From positions 1-64,000 of the forward strand of contig CAIRXW010000035.1 of assembly GCA_903882665.1 (NCBI GenBank): a stretch of DNA of 64,000 nucleotides, given 5' to 3'. Made by a program: the position numbers and the translations under genes. Below are positions 34,328 to 45,611 of the stretch, piece after piece (positions within the stretch are counted from its first letter, which is position 1; every line of letters starts with the position of its first letter). This DNA is from an uncultured Chlorobiaceae bacterium (GTDB lineage Bacteria > Bacteroidota > Chlorobiia > Chlorobiales > Chlorobiaceae). Below the pieces are notes generated by a model that ran no database searches, was not told where the DNA came from, and saw only the letters and a program-made list of their open reading frames with translations.

Positions 34328-35629
34328 CTATTTCAATTTCCGTTTGTCCACAACCCGCTGTGCCTTGCCCATGCTGCGCTCGATGGTGCCGGGTTCAACC
34401 AGTCGGATGGTTGCGCTGATACCAAGGACGCTTGCAATATTGGCCTTGATGCGCTGGCGAAGTCCCTCAAGTTCCTTTATCTCGTCGGAGAAGAACTGCT
34501 CTTCAATCTCCACCTGAATTTCAAGGATGTCGAGGTTGTTTTCACGATCGACAACAAGCAGGTAGTGTGGTTTTGTTTCGCTCATCTCAAGCAGTACCGA
34601 CTCCACCTGTGAAGGGAAGACATTGACGCCGCGGATAATGAGCATGTCGTCCGAACGGCCAACGCATTTTTCCATTCTGACCAGTGTTCGGCCGCATTCG
34701 CATTTGTCGGCATGGATGCGGGTCAGATCTCGTGTGCGGTATCGGATGAGCGGCATTGCCTCTTTTGTGGCTGGTGTAAAGACCAGCTCGCCCAGCTCGC
34801 CGTAGGGCAGTACATCACAGGTTTCGGGGTTGATAATTTCGGGGATAAAGTGATCTTCAAAAATGTGCATTCCATTCTGGCAATGGCACTCCATTGAGAC
34901 GCCGGGCCCGATGATTTCGCTGAGGCCGTAAATGTCGTAAGCCTTTATGCCAAGCAGGTGCTCAATCTGCGTGCGCATCTCTTCTGTCCAGGGTTCTGCG
35001 CCGAAAACGCCAGCTCTGAGCTTGATGTTATGGCGGTCAATTTTCTCCTCAACAAGAGCTTCGCCAAGGTAGGCAGCATAAGAGGGGGTGCAGGCAATCA
35101 CGGTAGAGCCGAAGTCCTCCATGAGCTGAAGCTGTTTTTTTGTATTGCCGCCTGAGATGGGAATGACGGATGCGCCCACTTTTTCTGCTCCGTAGTGCAG
35201 GCCAAGCCCGCCGGTAAAGAGGCCGTAGCCGTAGGCAACCTGAATGATGTCGGTTTTGCCCACTCCAGCCATGGTGAGCGAACGGGCAACCACTTCGCTC
35301 CACATCAGGATATCGTTATGGGTGTAGCCGACGACGGTAGACTTTCCGGTTGTACCGCTGGAGGCGTGGAGGCGGACAATATCGGTCTGCGGCACGGTAA
35401 AGAGGCCGAAGGGATAGTTGTCGCGCAGATCCTGTTTTGTGGTGAACGGGAGCTTTTTCAGGTCGTCGATGGTGGTGATGTCACCTGGCTCAATACCCGC
35501 ATCCTGAAGCTTTTTGCGGTAGAAAGGAACCGAGTTATAGACCCGCTCCACCATTGCCGTTACCCGACTTCCCTGCAGTTTGAGGAGCTCTTCGCGCTCC
35601 ATACACTCGTAATGCTCGTTCCAGATCAT
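34328..35629 (-). CDS. paaK: Phenylacetate-CoA ligase
   Basis: A 433-residue adenylate-forming enzyme. The AMP-binding P-loop is [17 protein letters not shown] near 89-105, with [15 protein letters not shown] and the hinge YRTRDLTRI also visible. Family members convert phenylacetate (or arylacetates) to the CoA thioester. The start overlaps iorB by 4 bases. With iorAB it forms a pathway from aryl-pyruvates, where the oxidoreductase gives arylacetyl-CoA and the ligase handles free arylacetate, or runs in reverse for biosynthesis. In a phototrophic anaerobe the reductive direction is plausible but unproven. Confidence 0.9.
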   Translation of the reverse strand: MIWNEHYECMEREELLKLQGSRVTAMVERVYNSVPFYRKKLQDAGIEPGDITTIDDLKKLPFTTKQDLRDNYPFGLFTVPQTDIVRLHASSGTTGKSTVVGYTHNDILMWSEVVARSLTMAGVGKTDIIQVAYGYGLFTGGLGLHYGAEKVGASVIPISGGNTKKQLQLMEDFGSTVIACTPSYAAYLGEALVEEKIDRHNIKLRAGVFGAEPWTEEMRTQIEHLLGIKAYDIYGLSEIIGPGVSMECHCQNGMHIFEDHFIPEIINPETCDVLPYGELGELVFTPATKEAMPLIRYRTRDLTRIHADKCECGRTLVRMEKCVGRSDDMLIIRGVNVFPSQVESVLLEMSETKPHYLLVVDRENNLDILEIQVEIEEQFFSDEIKELEGLRQRIKANIASVLGISATIRLVEPGTIERSMGKAQRVVDKRKLK

Positions 35630-36216
35630 GTATTACTCGCTTGAGGTTGAGATAATGCTTTTCCTGTTCTGAATGCCCGGATGTTCATGGCAACAATTTC
35701 ATCCCCTTTGGCCCTGAACAGCTTTTCGATTGAGGCTTCAAGCTCTTGTGATGCAAGACCGGTAAAGGGTGCGGCGGCTCCGAGCATGACCATGTTTGAT
35801 GTTCTCGGGTGGCCAGCCTTGCGGGCAAGTTCCGCAGCGCTGACCAGCACCGGTCGGTTTGTGCGGTTCAGTTCGGCATGGATATGCTCCATTGCCGGGT
35901 AGCCCTCCATATTGATGAAGAGGTCTGTAGAGGTGACAATTCGGCCTTCTGAGGCGAGAAAGGGCAGATAGCGCAGTGCTTCAAGCGGTTCAACCGAGAG
36001 GATCAGGTTTGCCGTGCCTTCTGCAATAAGGTCGGAGTAGATCTCCTGGTCAGCGATCCGGAGGTGCGACTGCACCGCTCCGCCCCGCTGACTCATGCCG
36101 TGCACTTCTGCCTGGCGGACGATGAGGCCGCTTTGCAGGGCGGCAAGATCGATCACTGCCGCAATGGTGAGTATTCCCTGTCCGCCGACCCCCGCAAGAA
36201 TAATGTTGATCTGCAT
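35626..36216 (-). CDS. iorB: Indolepyruvate:ferredoxin oxidoreductase beta subunit
   Basis: A 196-residue gamma-type domain of 2-oxoacid:ferredoxin oxidoreductases. [20 protein letters not shown] at the start is the family signature, and [18 protein letters not shown] is the conserved glycine loop. It pairs with IorA (9 bases upstream) to oxidise arylpyruvates to arylacyl-CoA with reduction of ferredoxin. It overlaps paaK by 4 bases. Length is normal. Confidence 0.92.
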   Translation of the reverse strand: MQINIILAGVGGQGILTIAAVIDLAALQSGLIVRQAEVHGMSQRGGAVQSHLRIADQEIYSDLIAEGTANLILSVEPLEALRYLPFLASEGRIVTSTDLFINMEGYPAMEHIHAELNRTNRPVLVSAAELARKAGHPRTSNMVMLGAAAPFTGLASQELEASIEKLFRAKGDEIVAMNIRAFRTGKALSQPQASNT

Positions 36217-36224
36217 ACTTTTTG

Positions 36225-37835
36225 TTAAACGTTGGCTGACGGGTTCCGTTTTTTCCGTGCAGCGGTTTCAATACATTCCCGCACCGCAATGACCACCGAA
36301 ACTCCATCCCAATTGATCTCCTGCCGGAGTGCGTCAATGTTTTCTGCAAGATGCGATTTGAGCGGGATGATGGTTCGAAGATGCGCCTCATCAACGCCAA
36401 GACCGAGGCATATTGCCTGAAGTTTTGAACCGTTGGCCGAAGAGTTCTGGCCACCGGTCATGGCTGTGGTATCGTTGTCGGCAATGATAACGGTCAGTGG
36501 CGAATGGTCGTTAATGGCATCGAGCAGACCGGTCATGCCGGAGTGTGTGAAGGTTGAGTCGCCGATGACCGCGACCGCAGGCCGGAGTCCGGCGTCTGCG
36601 GCACCCTTGGCCATGGTGATCGATGCGCCCATATCGACACAGGTGTGAATGGCGTTATATGGCGCAAGTGCCCCGAGGGTGTAGCAGCCGATATCGGAAA
36701 AGACGTGCTGCTCCTTGCATGAGCTCATGACGGTGTTGAGCGCTTCGTAGAGGTCGCGGTGGCCGCACCCTTTGCAGAGTTCGGGCGGGCGGTTGACCAT
36801 GATGGATGGTACGGCCAACACCTCCTTTTTTGTCACTCCAAGCGCATGAGCGACACTGTCGGCATTGAGCTCTCCCGCACGGGGAAGTGTTCCGTCGAGG
36901 CGCCCCTTTATCTGTTTCCCATTCTGGAGGCCGAAATATCCTCTCAGCAGCTCTTCGTAAACGGGGTAGCCCTCTTCGGCCACAAGAATGGTCTCGCAGG
37001 TGTTGAAGAACGCTTCGATCTGCTTTCTTGGCAGAGGGTAGTGGCCGATTTTGAGAAGGGGGAAGTCGAGGCCGCAGGCCTGTCGAACCTCCATCACATA
37101 GTTGAAGGCAATGCCGAATGCAAGGACGCCCATTTTACCACTGCCGGGGATGAGGCGGTTCAGTGATGAGTGCTCCGAAAGCTCTTCAAGTCGATCCTGC
37201 ATACCGAGGAGGTTGTTGTACTGACGGCGGGCATTATGCGGCATCAGGACAAAGCGTTCGGGGGCATAGAGGGCATTGAGCGGGTTCTGGAGGCGTGTAG
37301 CTGCGCTTTTCACACCCGCGCGTGAGTGCGCAAGTCTTGTGGTGAGCCGGAGCAGCACCGGAAGCTGTACCGATTCCGACAGGTCGAACGCATATCGCGA
37401 GGCATCATAGAGCTCCTGCTGTGAAGCTGGTTCAAGCACCGGCACCATGGCAAATTTGCCGTATACCCGGCTGTCCTGCTCGTTTTGTGATGAGTGCATT
37501 GAGGGGTCATCCGCCACGGCAACGACCAGTCCGCCATTGACACCGGTAATGGCGGAGTTGATGAAGGCATCGGCCGCCACGTTCAGCCCGACATGCTTCA
37601 TGCAGACGAGAGTTCGTTTTCCGGCGTAGGACATGCCGAGCGCCGCCTCATAAGCTGTTTTTTCATTGGACGACCAGGCAGATCGTACCGGTTGTTCACG
37701 GCCGCCGCTTTTTTTCTGAATGTATTCGGTGATTTCGGTCGAAGGGGTTCCGGGGTAGGCATAGACACCGGATATTCCGGCGTCAAGAGCGCCAAGAGCA
37801 ATGGCTTCAGCGCCCAGCAAAAGTTGTTTGTTCAT
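36225..37835 (-). CDS. iorA: Indolepyruvate:ferredoxin oxidoreductase alpha subunit, lacking the ferredoxin module
   Basis: A 536-residue thiamine-diphosphate enzyme. The N-terminal pyrimidine-binding domain has GVYAYPGTPSTEITEYIQ. The C-terminal TPP domain has CKGCGHRDLYEAL and the metal motif GDSTFTHSGMTGLLDAINDHSP...NDTTAMTGGQNS. Classical IorA continues for another ~60-100 residues with two 4Fe-4S clusters. Here the protein ends at CIETAARKKRNPSANV with a TAA, and iorB begins 9 bases later, so no cluster-binding cysteines follow. Electrons must leave through a separate ferredoxin, or the module is encoded elsewhere. Confidence 0.88.
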   Translation of the reverse strand: MNKQLLLGAEAIALGALDAGISGVYAYPGTPSTEITEYIQKKSGGREQPVRSAWSSNEKTAYEAALGMSYAGKRTLVCMKHVGLNVAADAFINSAITGVNGGLVVAVADDPSMHSSQNEQDSRVYGKFAMVPVLEPASQQELYDASRYAFDLSESVQLPVLLRLTTRLAHSRAGVKSAATRLQNPLNALYAPERFVLMPHNARRQYNNLLGMQDRLEELSEHSSLNRLIPGSGKMGVLAFGIAFNYVMEVRQACGLDFPLLKIGHYPLPRKQIEAFFNTCETILVAEEGYPVYEELLRGYFGLQNGKQIKGRLDGTLPRAGELNADSVAHALGVTKKEVLAVPSIMVNRPPELCKGCGHRDLYEALNTVMSSCKEQHVFSDIGCYTLGALAPYNAIHTCVDMGASITMAKGAADAGLRPAVAVIGDSTFTHSGMTGLLDAINDHSPLTVIIADNDTTAMTGGQNSSANGSKLQAICLGLGVDEAHLRTIIPLKSHLAENIDALRQEINWDGVSVVIAVRECIETAARKKRNPSANV

Positions 37836-37930
37836 GCAAAAAGCTGTTTTTCAAAAGCACTTATGGTACATGGATTCCAAAAGCGAAAAAAACCGGGCTT
37901 AAGGAGTTGTCTACGCACGCTGTGAGTGAA

Positions 37931-37959
37931 TATAAAAAAAGCCGGGGGTGTTCCCCGGC
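37931..37959 (-). terminator. Intrinsic terminator after aqpZ
   Basis: A perfect 7-bp stem GCCGGGG/CCCCGGC (37941-37959) with a 5-base loop. On the minus strand it is followed by a run of seven T. It lies 18 bases past the aqpZ stop. Confidence 0.8.
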
Positions 37960-37976
37960 ATCAGCTTCCTTTTTTT

Positions 37977-38666
37977 TCATTCCCCATCCCCTCCAATGAA
38001 CCGATAAATTCCAGCACCTGCTACGGCGCCTATAATCGGGGCGACCCAGAACACCCAAAGTTGTGCAAGCGCCCATCCTCCAACAAAAATAGCCACGCCG
38101 GTACTGCGGGCAGGATTGACGGAGGTGTTGGTTACTGGAATGCTGATCAGGTGAATCAGGGTGAGGCAAAGGCCGATCGCTGCTGGCGCCATTCCCTTTG
38201 GTGCCCGGCTGTCAGTCGAACCAAGGATGACAATCAAAAATATCATGGTCATAACCACCTCGGTAACCAGAGCCGAAAGTAACGAATACCCGCCGGGAGA
38301 ATGTGCCCCATAGCCGTTGGACGCAAAGCCTGCGGTAACATCAAATCCTGCTTTTCCGCTGGCGACAAGAAAAAGAGTTCCGCCTGCGGCAATCGCCCCT
38401 GCAACCTGGGACGCGATATACGGGGGCAACTCTTTTGCATCAAAACGACCACCAGCCCATAACCCGATAGAAACTGCCGGATTGAGATGACAACCCGAGA
38501 TATGACCGATTGCGTAGGCCATGGTAAGAACGGTCAAACCAAAAGCAAGTGAAACGCCGAGCAGGCCGATACCGACATCAGGAAATGCCGCAGCAAGAAC
38601 AGCGCTGCCACATCCACCGAGAACAAGCCAGAATGTGCCGATAAACTCCGCAACATATTTTTTCAT
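37977..38666 (-). CDS. aqpZ: Aquaporin Z-type water channel
   Basis: 229 residues from ATG 38666, chosen because an AGGGAGGATCC leader gives a strong Shine-Dalgarno. The frame extends 22 codons upstream into the arsA end. Six membrane helices and both NPA half-helices are present ([11 protein letters not shown] and SVNPARSTG). The [19 protein letters not shown] start is AqpZ-like. It conducts water across the inner membrane. It follows the ArsA-like ATPase gene by 17 bases, so the two are probably cotranscribed. A terminator follows. Confidence 0.92.
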   Translation of the reverse strand: MKKYVAEFIGTFWLVLGGCGSAVLAAAFPDVGIGLLGVSLAFGLTVLTMAYAIGHISGCHLNPAVSIGLWAGGRFDAKELPPYIASQVAGAIAAGGTLFLVASGKAGFDVTAGFASNGYGAHSPGGYSLLSALVTEVVMTMIFLIVILGSTDSRAPKGMAPAAIGLCLTLIHLISIPVTNTSVNPARSTGVAIFVGGWALAQLWVFWVAPIIGAVAGAGIYRFIGGDGE

Positions 38667-38683
38667 GGATCCTCCCTGGTTTT

Positions 38684-39886
38684 TCAAACTGTTATTGTGG
38701 ACTCTTTTTTTCTGAACTCGATTTTGAGACACTGCTCTTCATAGCCTGCTTCAGCAACCCGCATACCAGCAAGAAAAAGGGGCAGAATGACACCTTTCTG
38801 GTAGTTGCCGATTCTTATGGAAAGCGAGTCGCCAAGCTGCAGAACATTGGCTTCCATTTTGTTGTCGAAGACGAAGGGGAGGCGCAGTTTCATGATATAG
38901 TGCCCTTCGCTGATTTTTGTAATGGATGTATGCTCCTCCTTATAAAAAATATCAAGCGGGTTTTTATCTCCGTAGACCACTTCGCCCACGGTTTTCAGCA
39001 TCTCAAGCCCAAGCACTTCGCGCCGGAAGAGGGGCACCTTCGTGATCGGGATGGGTGCAAAGGCGCGCTCAATCTGCTCGATATATTTATGTTGAATGGT
39101 TTTCCACTCACTCATGTACTCGCCGTCGATTTCATCGAGGAAGACCCGGTTGATTATTACCTGGTCAACGGTTATACCGTAAAGGTTGAGATAGGTGAGT
39201 GCACGCATCGACTCTTTGATCACCATCTTTTCGGGGTTCATGACAAGGCGAACGGTTGTTTTTGTTCCATCCGACAGGAGGTCGATGATGCCATCAACCG
39301 AGGCGAAAAGATGCTCAATCTGGTCATAGACCTCGGTTTCAGGTACCAGGTCGTGGAGGCGGCCGATTTTTTTTGAGAGGGGGCGTATCATCGGTTTGAC
39401 CAAATACTTCTCGAGGGTTCGTATCATCTTCAGCATCCAGCCGAAGGTTTCCGGCAGGGAGAGCAGCCGAAGGGTTTCTCCGGTCGGAGCGCAGTCAACA
39501 ATGAGAAGATCGTACTCACCGGATTCGTTGTATCGCTTGATATAGGAGAGGGAGAAGAGCTCCTCCATGCCGGGAAGGACGCCCATCTCCTCGACATAGA
39601 TCCCCTTGATTCCCTGCACCTCCATAATGTGGGCAAAGTGCGCACGGACAATCTCCCAGTTCAGGGTCAGGTCGCCGTAGACGCTCACCTCCTGGCCGTA
39701 GAGGTTATCGGCAATCTTGATGGGAGAGGGTCCAAGTTCCAGGTCGAAGGAGTCCCCGAGGCTGTGCGCGGGGTCGGTGGAGATAACAAGGGTTTTAAAA
39801 CCCATTGATGCAGCTTTTACAGCAGTGGCTGCGGCTATGGAGGTTTTGCCAACGCCGCCCTTTCCTGTAAAGACGATTGTTCTCAT
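38684..39886 (-). CDS. ArsA/Get3-family ATPase
   Basis: 400 residues from ATG 39886; the frame extends upstream without support. The deviant Walker [14 protein letters not shown] (6-18), switch [16 protein letters not shown] and switch [18 protein letters not shown] are those of the ArsA/TRC40 family. There is one ATPase domain, as in Get3-like members. No arsenite-binding Cys triad is seen, so arsenite efflux is unlikely. Green sulfur bacteria carry several such ATPases of unclear role, perhaps in tail-anchored or chlorosome protein handling. That last point is speculation. Confidence 0.85.
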   Translation of the reverse strand: MRTIVFTGKGGVGKTSIAAATAVKAASMGFKTLVISTDPAHSLGDSFDLELGPSPIKIADNLYGQEVSVYGDLTLNWEIVRAHFAHIMEVQGIKGIYVEEMGVLPGMEELFSLSYIKRYNESGEYDLLIVDCAPTGETLRLLSLPETFGWMLKMIRTLEKYLVKPMIRPLSKKIGRLHDLVPETEVYDQIEHLFASVDGIIDLLSDGTKTTVRLVMNPEKMVIKESMRALTYLNLYGITVDQVIINRVFLDEIDGEYMSEWKTIQHKYIEQIERAFAPIPITKVPLFRREVLGLEMLKTVGEVVYGDKNPLDIFYKEEHTSITKISEGHYIMKLRLPFVFDNKMEANVLQLGDSLSIRIGNYQKGVILPLFLAGMRVAEAGYEEQCLKIEFRKKESTITV

Positions 39887-40304
39887 AATGGCTCCAGTGC
39901 AGAAATGTTTGTTGCTCGCCCTCTTTCCGATAGAATCGGTAACCGTTCTTTTATGTTGATAATTCCGTATTATCTTCTTTGAGAATATCAAGAGTGTTCG
40001 TAGAGGCGCTTGTGATGACTATTGCGGCCTCGCATTACCGGTGATAAGCAATCTCGTGCCCCCTTTTGCTGCCGGGTTATAGCCGTGTTATTCGGCTGAA
40101 ACAAAGCCATGCATACTGTCGCAGTGTGTTTTTTATAGATACGAAGGCGTGAAAAACACGACAAAATATGTATGAATGGAAAGCAAAAAAAATTTAACAT
40201 TTGTAGCAGGGTTTCTTTGTATATAATATTTGGTGTGGCTTCAAATTTCGTCATCGGAGAGTTCGCTACAACCTTTTCGTGTTAACATCGTAAGCGCGTG
40301 AATT
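39887..40304. other. Divergent intergenic region, 418 bp
   Basis: Lies between the leftward arsA-aqpZ operon and the rightward kinase gene and should hold both promoters. An 88-codon minus-strand frame here shows no family features and is not called. The stretch 40170-40230 is AT-rich. No symmetrical operator stands out. Confidence 0.4.
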
Positions 40305-42344
40305 ATGTTTTCTGTGGTGAAAAAGGTGACAATCCTTGTTGTTGATGATTGTTTGCCGGTAAGTACTTCAGTATCATTGCTCATCAAGAAGCTGGGCTAC
40401 GATGTCATGGTGGCTGACAGTGGTGGTAGCGCTCTTGAATTGTTGAAGAGCCAAAAGATTGATGCACTGTTTCTTGAGATCAGCATACCAGGGGAAAAAA
40501 GTCTTGAGATTCTCTCGTACGTCCATGAGCATTTATCCGATCTTCCGGTCATCGTCACCTCTGCAGCAATGTCAGAGAAGGAGGAGGCCGATGTGTTTAA
40601 TATGGGGGCATTCGATTATCTGGTAAATCCGGTCAATAGCGCGAGGCTTGAAGTCACGATAAAAAAAGCGATTATAGAATCAGAACGTCGCCAGCAGGCG
40701 AGCCTTTTCTCTGTAGTGATTACCAATAGTCCGATAACCATTGTTATTACCGATAAAGAGGGGAATATTGAATTTGTCAACAATGCATTTTGCCGAATGA
40801 CCGGTTACTCTTTTAAAGAAGTCGTAGGTCACAACCCGAGGATACTGAAATCCGGAGAACAGTCCGAGAGCTTCTATAAGGATCTCTGGGATACCATTAC
40901 CAGTGGAAAGAACTGGCATGGTGAATTTCATAACAAGAAAAAAAACGGAGAGCTCTACTGGGAGTATACCATCATCATTCCGATCATCGATCCGACCTGG
41001 TCGATTACGCATTTTGTCAGTGTCAAGCAGGATATTTCCTTGCGCAAAAAGGAGAGTGAGGCACTTGCTGAAAGTGAACGTCGCTTTCAGGAGCTTGCTG
41101 ATCTGCTGCCGCAGCCTGTTTTCGAAATGAACCTTCAGGGTATGATTACCTATACCAACCGCATAGGTTTGGGAGTATTTGGATATACAGAGGAGGATTT
41201 TCAAAACGGCGTACAAGCTTTGCTGCTTTTTGCTCCGGAAGAGCGTGAACGAGTCAAGCTCAACATGGAGCGCCGTTTGAAAAAAATCCCGTTTGACGAT
41301 CATGAATATTTGGGGATTAGAAAAGATGGACGCACATTCCCGGTACTTGTCTATACAGCGCCGATTATCCGCGATGGCAAGCCTTTCGGCATCCGGGGTC
41401 TTGTGCTTGATATTACTGAGCGCAAGCAAATTGAGGACAAACTGCAACTGTTGAACCAGACACTTGAAGAGCGTATTGAGGAGAGGACAAAAAAGCTTGA
41501 AAAAACTCATCAGCAGATGATTTTGCATGAAAAACTTGCATCAATAGGCCTGCTTGCCGCAGGAATAGCCCATGAGCTGAACAATCCCATCAATTTTGTC
41601 AAGATCAATTTTACAACGCTCAATGATGCTGTCTCAGACTTTCAGAAGATGCTGACGGAGTACCGTGGTATTGTCAGAAAATTTGAGGAGGGAAGCTGCT
41701 CCGCCATGGAGCTGCAGAACATGCACCAGATGGAGAGGGAGTTGGCCATCGACACGCTTTTCAAGGATATCGCTGATATTTTTATTGAGTCTCAGCGGGG
41801 CTTTGAGAGAATAACGGCAATTATTTCAAGCATGAGGAACTTCTCCTTTCGCCACACTGATGATGAACGGGTTCTGTTTGACATTAATAACGGCATCCGC
41901 GATGCGCTTGTTCTTTCTCGTTACGAATACAATAATTATGCGGATATCGAAACGGTTCTGGAAGAGCTTCCTCCCATTGCCTGCAATCCCGAGCAGATCA
42001 ATCAGGTTTTTCTCAACCTTATTGTCAACAGTTCCCATGCCATAGCATCCAGAGAGAGCAGGACACACGGTAAAATCACCATTCATACCTGGCTTGACAA
42101 CGGTAGCGTTTACTGTTCAATTGCTGATGATGGTCCAGGTATTCCCGTCGAAATCAGAGACCGTATTTTTGATCCGTTTTTTACAACAAAAGATCCGGGA
42201 AAGGGAACCGTGCTTGGGTTAAGCATCTCTTACGACATTATTGTCAACAAGCATGGCGGGACGCTCTCTGTTGATTGCTCAACTGAACAAGGAACCGTTT
42301 TTACGCTTTCATTGCCGATAAAAACCAGTACTTCGGTACTCTGA
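40305..42344 (+). CDS. PAS-domain histidine kinase with N-terminal degenerate receiver
   Basis: A 679-residue protein. It has a receiver domain (8-125), PAS 1 (about 135-255, [20 protein letters not shown]), PAS 2 (about 260-375), a coiled coil ([17 protein letters not shown]) and a kinase core with phospho-His423 in [15 protein letters not shown]. The N-box is [17 protein letters not shown]1 is DDGPGIP and the G2 region is GKGTVLGLS. The receiver keeps the acidic pair DD14-15 but has Glu58 where the phospho-Asp should be, and Asn108 replaces the conserved Lys (YLVNPV), so it probably cannot be phosphorylated. G2 also has Val in place of a Gly. No partner regulator is adjacent. Confidence 0.88.
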   Translation: MFSVVKKVTILVVDDCLPVSTSVSLLIKKLGYDVMVADSGGSALELLKSQKIDALFLEISIPGEKSLEILSYVHEHLSDLPVIVTSAAMSEKEEADVFNMGAFDYLVNPVNSARLEVTIKKAIIESERRQQASLFSVVITNSPITIVITDKEGNIEFVNNAFCRMTGYSFKEVVGHNPRILKSGEQSESFYKDLWDTITSGKNWHGEFHNKKKNGELYWEYTIIIPIIDPTWSITHFVSVKQDISLRKKESEALAESERRFQELADLLPQPVFEMNLQGMITYTNRIGLGVFGYTEEDFQNGVQALLLFAPEERERVKLNMERRLKKIPFDDHEYLGIRKDGRTFPVLVYTAPIIRDGKPFGIRGLVLDITERKQIEDKLQLLNQTLEERIEERTKKLEKTHQQMILHEKLASIGLLAAGIAHELNNPINFVKINFTTLNDAVSDFQKMLTEYRGIVRKFEEGSCSAMELQNMHQMERELAIDTLFKDIADIFIESQRGFERITAIISSMRNFSFRHTDDERVLFDINNGIRDALVLSRYEYNNYADIETVLEELPPIACNPEQINQVFLNLIVNSSHAIASRESRTHGKITIHTWLDNGSVYCSIADDGPGIPVEIRDRIFDPFFTTKDPGKGTVLGLSISYDIIVNKHGGTLSVDCSTEQGTVFTLSLPIKTSTSVL

Positions 42345-42359
42345 CGTTTTCAACTTTTT

Positions 42360-42989
42360 TTATGCACGCTTGATTCTGTTGAAGTCTTTGGTTATGGAGT
42401 GAAACATTTTGTTGGTTGCGTTCTGCATGATCATCGACATGCCAGCGTTGGTCATGGCATGAAGAATTTTTTCGGGGACGATCCGGAAGGCCGGGTAGAG
42501 AATAAAGCGGACATCAATTTTCAGATCAAATTGAACCCTGGTTTTGTTTTCCTTTATGGGATGGAGATGCATGTCGGCAAAGGCTTTTCCCTCAAAGAGA
42601 TATTTGGCGGGGTCCTCAATTTTCGTGGTGATGGGGTAGTGCTGCCAGTGTATCTTTTTGCCTATGGTGTACAGCCTGATTGTCTCGTCGGAGAGCTCTT
42701 CAGGGTCGGTGCATGCAATGTGCTCCGGCAGCTCCACAAGGAGCTCCTCGCTCTGTTCGACAAAAAAAATAACATCGAAGGGGTTGTTCTGCGGATCGGT
42801 AACACGAAAAAGCCACTTGTAGACATTTGCTGTGTCGGTGAGTTCGACGCTGTGGCAAAAAGGGTTGAAACCCAATATTCTTTTCTGGTCAGAAAGATAG
42901 TCCGCCATTTGCTCAAACTCTCCGTGAAAGATCCAGTCGCCTCTGCTTACTCCAGTCGCATCCATTTCCATCTCCATTTCCATCTCCAT
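42360..42989 (-). CDS. Conserved hypothetical protein (DUF1997-like)
   Basis: A 209-residue soluble protein. [27 protein letters not shown] near the start and [22 protein letters not shown] suggest the DUF1997 group found in phototrophs, but I hold this loosely. The N-terminus is [10 protein letters not shown], encoded by five hexamer repeats (42961-42990), so any of several in-frame ATGs could be the start. The true N-terminus is probably near the last Met, just before [10 protein letters not shown]. Function unknown. Confidence 0.65.
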   Translation of the reverse strand: MEMEMEMEMDATGVSRGDWIFHGEFEQMADYLSDQKRILGFNPFCHSVELTDTANVYKWLFRVTDPQNNPFDVIFFVEQSEELLVELPEHIACTDPEELSDETIRLYTIGKKIHWQHYPITTKIEDPAKYLFEGKAFADMHLHPIKENKTRVQFDLKIDVRFILYPAFRIVPEKILHAMTNAGMSMIMQNATNKMFHSITKDFNRIKRA

Positions 42990-42990
42990 C
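42961..42990. repeat. Hexanucleotide repeat TCCAT(T/C) x5 at a gene start
   Basis: Five tandem units, alternating TCCATT and TCCATC. On the minus strand they encode ATGGAR codon pairs, that is repeated Met-Glu, at the N-terminus of the DUF1997-like protein. Copy-number change would not shift the frame but would change the number of start codons. Confidence 0.85.
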
Positions 42991-43124
42991 TGTGTGATTA
43001 TCTATTCCTTGTGTTTTTCTGGCGGTGTGCCACATACAGCGCTGAACCCTGATCATAGAAAAAATATAGGGAGAATTTGTGACAAACTCTCTTTTTCAAA
43101 TGGTCGGGCTCTTCGGGAGGGGGA

Positions 43125-44198
43125 TTATACAAGTTCAGCCTGCAGCCGCTCGGCCTGGTCATGCATTTTGAGGGCATTGATAACATCCTGCAGGTCGCCT
43201 TGCAGAATCTGCGGAAGGGCGTGGCTGGTAAAGCCGATACGGTGGTCAGTTACGCGTGACTGCGGGTAGTTGTAGGTACGGATTTTTGCGCTTCGGTCTC
43301 CGGTGGTGACCATCGAACGGCGCAGATCGGCCCGTTGCTGCTGCTGCTCGGCGAGCTGAATGTCGTACAGTTTTGTGCGGAGCATCTGCATGGCCCGCTC
43401 CTTGTTCTGGAGCTGTGAGCGCTGCTCCTGACAGGCGGAGACTATGCCGGTCGGCATATGGGTGATTCTGACGGCGGTCTCTACCTTGTTGACGTTCTGC
43501 CCCCCTTTTCCGCCGCTTCGGTAGGTGTCGAATCGCAGATCTTCGCGGCGGATCTCGACATCGACCTCCTCGGCTTCCGGCAGTACCGCCACGCTTACGG
43601 CCGAGGTGTGGATACGGCCCTGCGTTTCGGTATCGGGGACGCGCTGTACCCGGTGAACGCCGCTTTCATATTTCATGGTGCCATAGACATCATGGCCGCT
43701 GACACCAAGGGTAATTTCGCGGAAGCCGCCCGGCACTGAACTTTCATTAAAGTGCAGCGTTTCGCACTGCCACCCCTGATGTTCAGCATATCGCTGGTAC
43801 ATTCTTGTCAGGTCGGCGGCAAAAAGCGCAGCCTCCTCTCCGCCGGTACCAGCCCGGATTTCGATAATGACGTTGCGTGAATCGGCGTCGTCTTTTGGCA
43901 GAAGCAGTATTTTGAGCTGCTGCTCAAGTTCGGGCAGCTTTTTTTGCAGCTCACTGATTTCCGCCTGTACAAGCTCTTTCATCTCCAGATCGGTCTCGTT
44001 TTTCAGTAACTGACGCGATTCGTCGAGTTCTGTTTTTGTCTCGGCGTAGAGGTCGTAGGCTTGAACAATCTCCTTGAGGTCACTGTACTCCTTGTTCAGT
44101 TTTCTGTATCGCGCCTGATCAGTTGCTGCTTTGGGGTCAGCGAGCAACTGCTCAAGATCAAGATGTTTCTCTTTTATGGATCGTAGTTTATCGAGCAT
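43125..44198 (-). CDS. prfA: Peptide chain release factor 1
   Basis: A 357-residue class I release factor. The codon-recognition PxT tripeptide is PDT in [17 protein letters not shown], which marks RF1 (UAA/UAG) rather than RF2 (SPF). The peptidyl-hydrolysis GGQ is in [19 protein letters not shown]. It terminates translation in the cytosol. It is followed upstream on the same strand by rseP (18 bases) and dxr, a compact leftward block. Normal length. Confidence 0.94.
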   Translation of the reverse strand: MLDKLRSIKEKHLDLEQLLADPKAATDQARYRKLNKEYSDLKEIVQAYDLYAETKTELDESRQLLKNETDLEMKELVQAEISELQKKLPELEQQLKILLLPKDDADSRNVIIEIRAGTGGEEAALFAADLTRMYQRYAEHQGWQCETLHFNESSVPGGFREITLGVSGHDVYGTMKYESGVHRVQRVPDTETQGRIHTSAVSVAVLPEAEEVDVEIRREDLRFDTYRSGGKGGQNVNKVETAVRITHMPTGIVSACQEQRSQLQNKERAMQMLRTKLYDIQLAEQQQQRADLRRSMVTTGDRSAKIRTYNYPQSRVTDHRIGFTSHALPQILQGDLQDVINALKMHDQAERLQAELV

Positions 44199-44216
44199 TG
44201 ATACGGGGCGTCAGCC

Positions 44217-45578
44217 TCAGAAGTTAAAAATATCGTTGAGAAGGATGTAGGCGAAAAGTGCCATAAGCAGTGCCATGCCGATCTGCTGGATACGCATCTT
44301 TATTGTAAAAGGGATTTCGCGGCGGATAAGGCCTTCAAGAGCATTCAGTACGAATTGTCCGCCGTCAAGAGCAGGAACCGGCAGGATATTGATGATCGCC
44401 AGTGAGATGGAAAGCATACCCAAAAAATAGAGAAAGCTGACCGGGCCCTGTTCGGCACTCTGGCTTGCAATTTTGGCAATCTTGATTGGTCCTCCGACCG
44501 ACTTGCGGAAGTCCTCTTTGCCGGTGAAGATTTTTGCAAATCCCTGAACGGTCATGGAGCTCATCTTCCAGGTCTGGTTGATGCCGCTGACTATTGAACC
44601 TCCGAGATTGACTTTTTTTCGTTCTGTTGCAAGGGTCGTTTTCAGCGAGATGCCGATTTTTCCCGATGCGTTGGGGATAACGGTGGCGACAAATTTTTTC
44701 CCCTCGGAACGGAGGAGTTCAGGTGTTATGGTGCGGCCTCGAACAGGTTCAAGGTATTGCCAGGTAATGGTTATGGGTTTGGCGGCATGGGATGAGATGA
44801 TGCCGACAACTTCTGTCCAGTCAGAGACGGTCTTGTCGTTGATTGCCGTAATGAGTCCGCCCGGTTGTATGCCTGCTTTGCGGGCGGGCATGTTTTCCAA
44901 CGCTTCGTTGATGAGTGGTGCTACGATTGGTCGTATGCCGAAACCCTGTGTTTCGTTGATTTTCGACAGAATGTTGGCCGGAGCTGTCACGGTGATGCTT
45001 TTTCCATCGCGCAGGATGGTATAGTTGAGTGACGGGGCAATCATGAGTTCCGGATCAAGCGCCTCCTCCCAGCTTGCAACGGTTTTGCCATTTGCGAGTT
45101 GAAGCCGGTCGCCGGTTTTCATGCCCATGGCTTCAAAAAGCGATCCTTTTTCTACGAAGGCGGGTGTGTTGACACTGGTTCGAGCTTCTCCGAGTACAAA
45201 GGTTACGCCAATAAAGATCGCTGCCGCAAGAATCAGGTTCATGGAGACTCCGCCGGCAAGCACAATCAGGCGCTGCCAGACCGGTTTGGCCCTGAACTCC
45301 CATGGCTGTGGTTCAGAGTTCTGAAAGTTGGTGTCGAGGCTTTCGTCGACCATGCCGGCAATTTTAACATAGCCGCCAAGAGGAAAGAGGCCTATACCGT
45401 ACTCGGTTTCGCCGATCTTCTTTTTCCAGAGTCGCTTTTCCCAAAAGTCGAATCCGATATAAAATTTGTCGACCCTCATGCCGAACAGTTTCGCTGTCAG
45501 AAAATGGCCAAGTTCATGTGCGGTGACAAGAATAAAGATTGCAACAATGAAAAAGAATATTGAGCTCAAAAAATCCAT
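44217..45578 (-). CDS. rseP: RseP-type site-2 intramembrane metalloprotease
   Basis: A 453-residue M50 protease. The zinc motif HELGH is at 21-25 in the first membrane helix, and the LDG third ligand lies in [15 protein letters not shown] near the C-terminus. Two PDZ-like regions sit between ([17 protein letters not shown] and [20 protein letters not shown]). It cleaves membrane-embedded anti-sigma factors or signal-peptide remnants. It lies between dxr and prfA, as in many bacteria where rseP follows dxr. Intact. Confidence 0.93.
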   Translation of the reverse strand: MDFLSSIFFFIVAIFILVTAHELGHFLTAKLFGMRVDKFYIGFDFWEKRLWKKKIGETEYGIGLFPLGGYVKIAGMVDESLDTNFQNSEPQPWEFRAKPVWQRLIVLAGGVSMNLILAAAIFIGVTFVLGEARTSVNTPAFVEKGSLFEAMGMKTGDRLQLANGKTVASWEEALDPELMIAPSLNYTILRDGKSITVTAPANILSKINETQGFGIRPIVAPLINEALENMPARKAGIQPGGLITAINDKTVSDWTEVVGIISSHAAKPITITWQYLEPVRGRTITPELLRSEGKKFVATVIPNASGKIGISLKTTLATERKKVNLGGSIVSGINQTWKMSSMTVQGFAKIFTGKEDFRKSVGGPIKIAKIASQSAEQGPVSFLYFLGMLSISLAIINILPVPALDGGQFVLNALEGLIRREIPFTIKMRIQQIGMALLMALFAYILLNDIFNF

Positions 45579-45611
45579 AATGTTCCTTTGTGTTCGGTAG
45601 AAAAATGAGGT

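Noticed and set aside
39988-40254. 88-codon minus-strand frame upstream of arsA
   Set aside because: No homology pattern. It lies in the divergent promoter region.
42399-43052. 217-codon plus-strand frame opposite the DUF1997-like gene
   Set aside because: It mirrors the minus-strand gene almost exactly. The minus strand has the conserved protein pattern.
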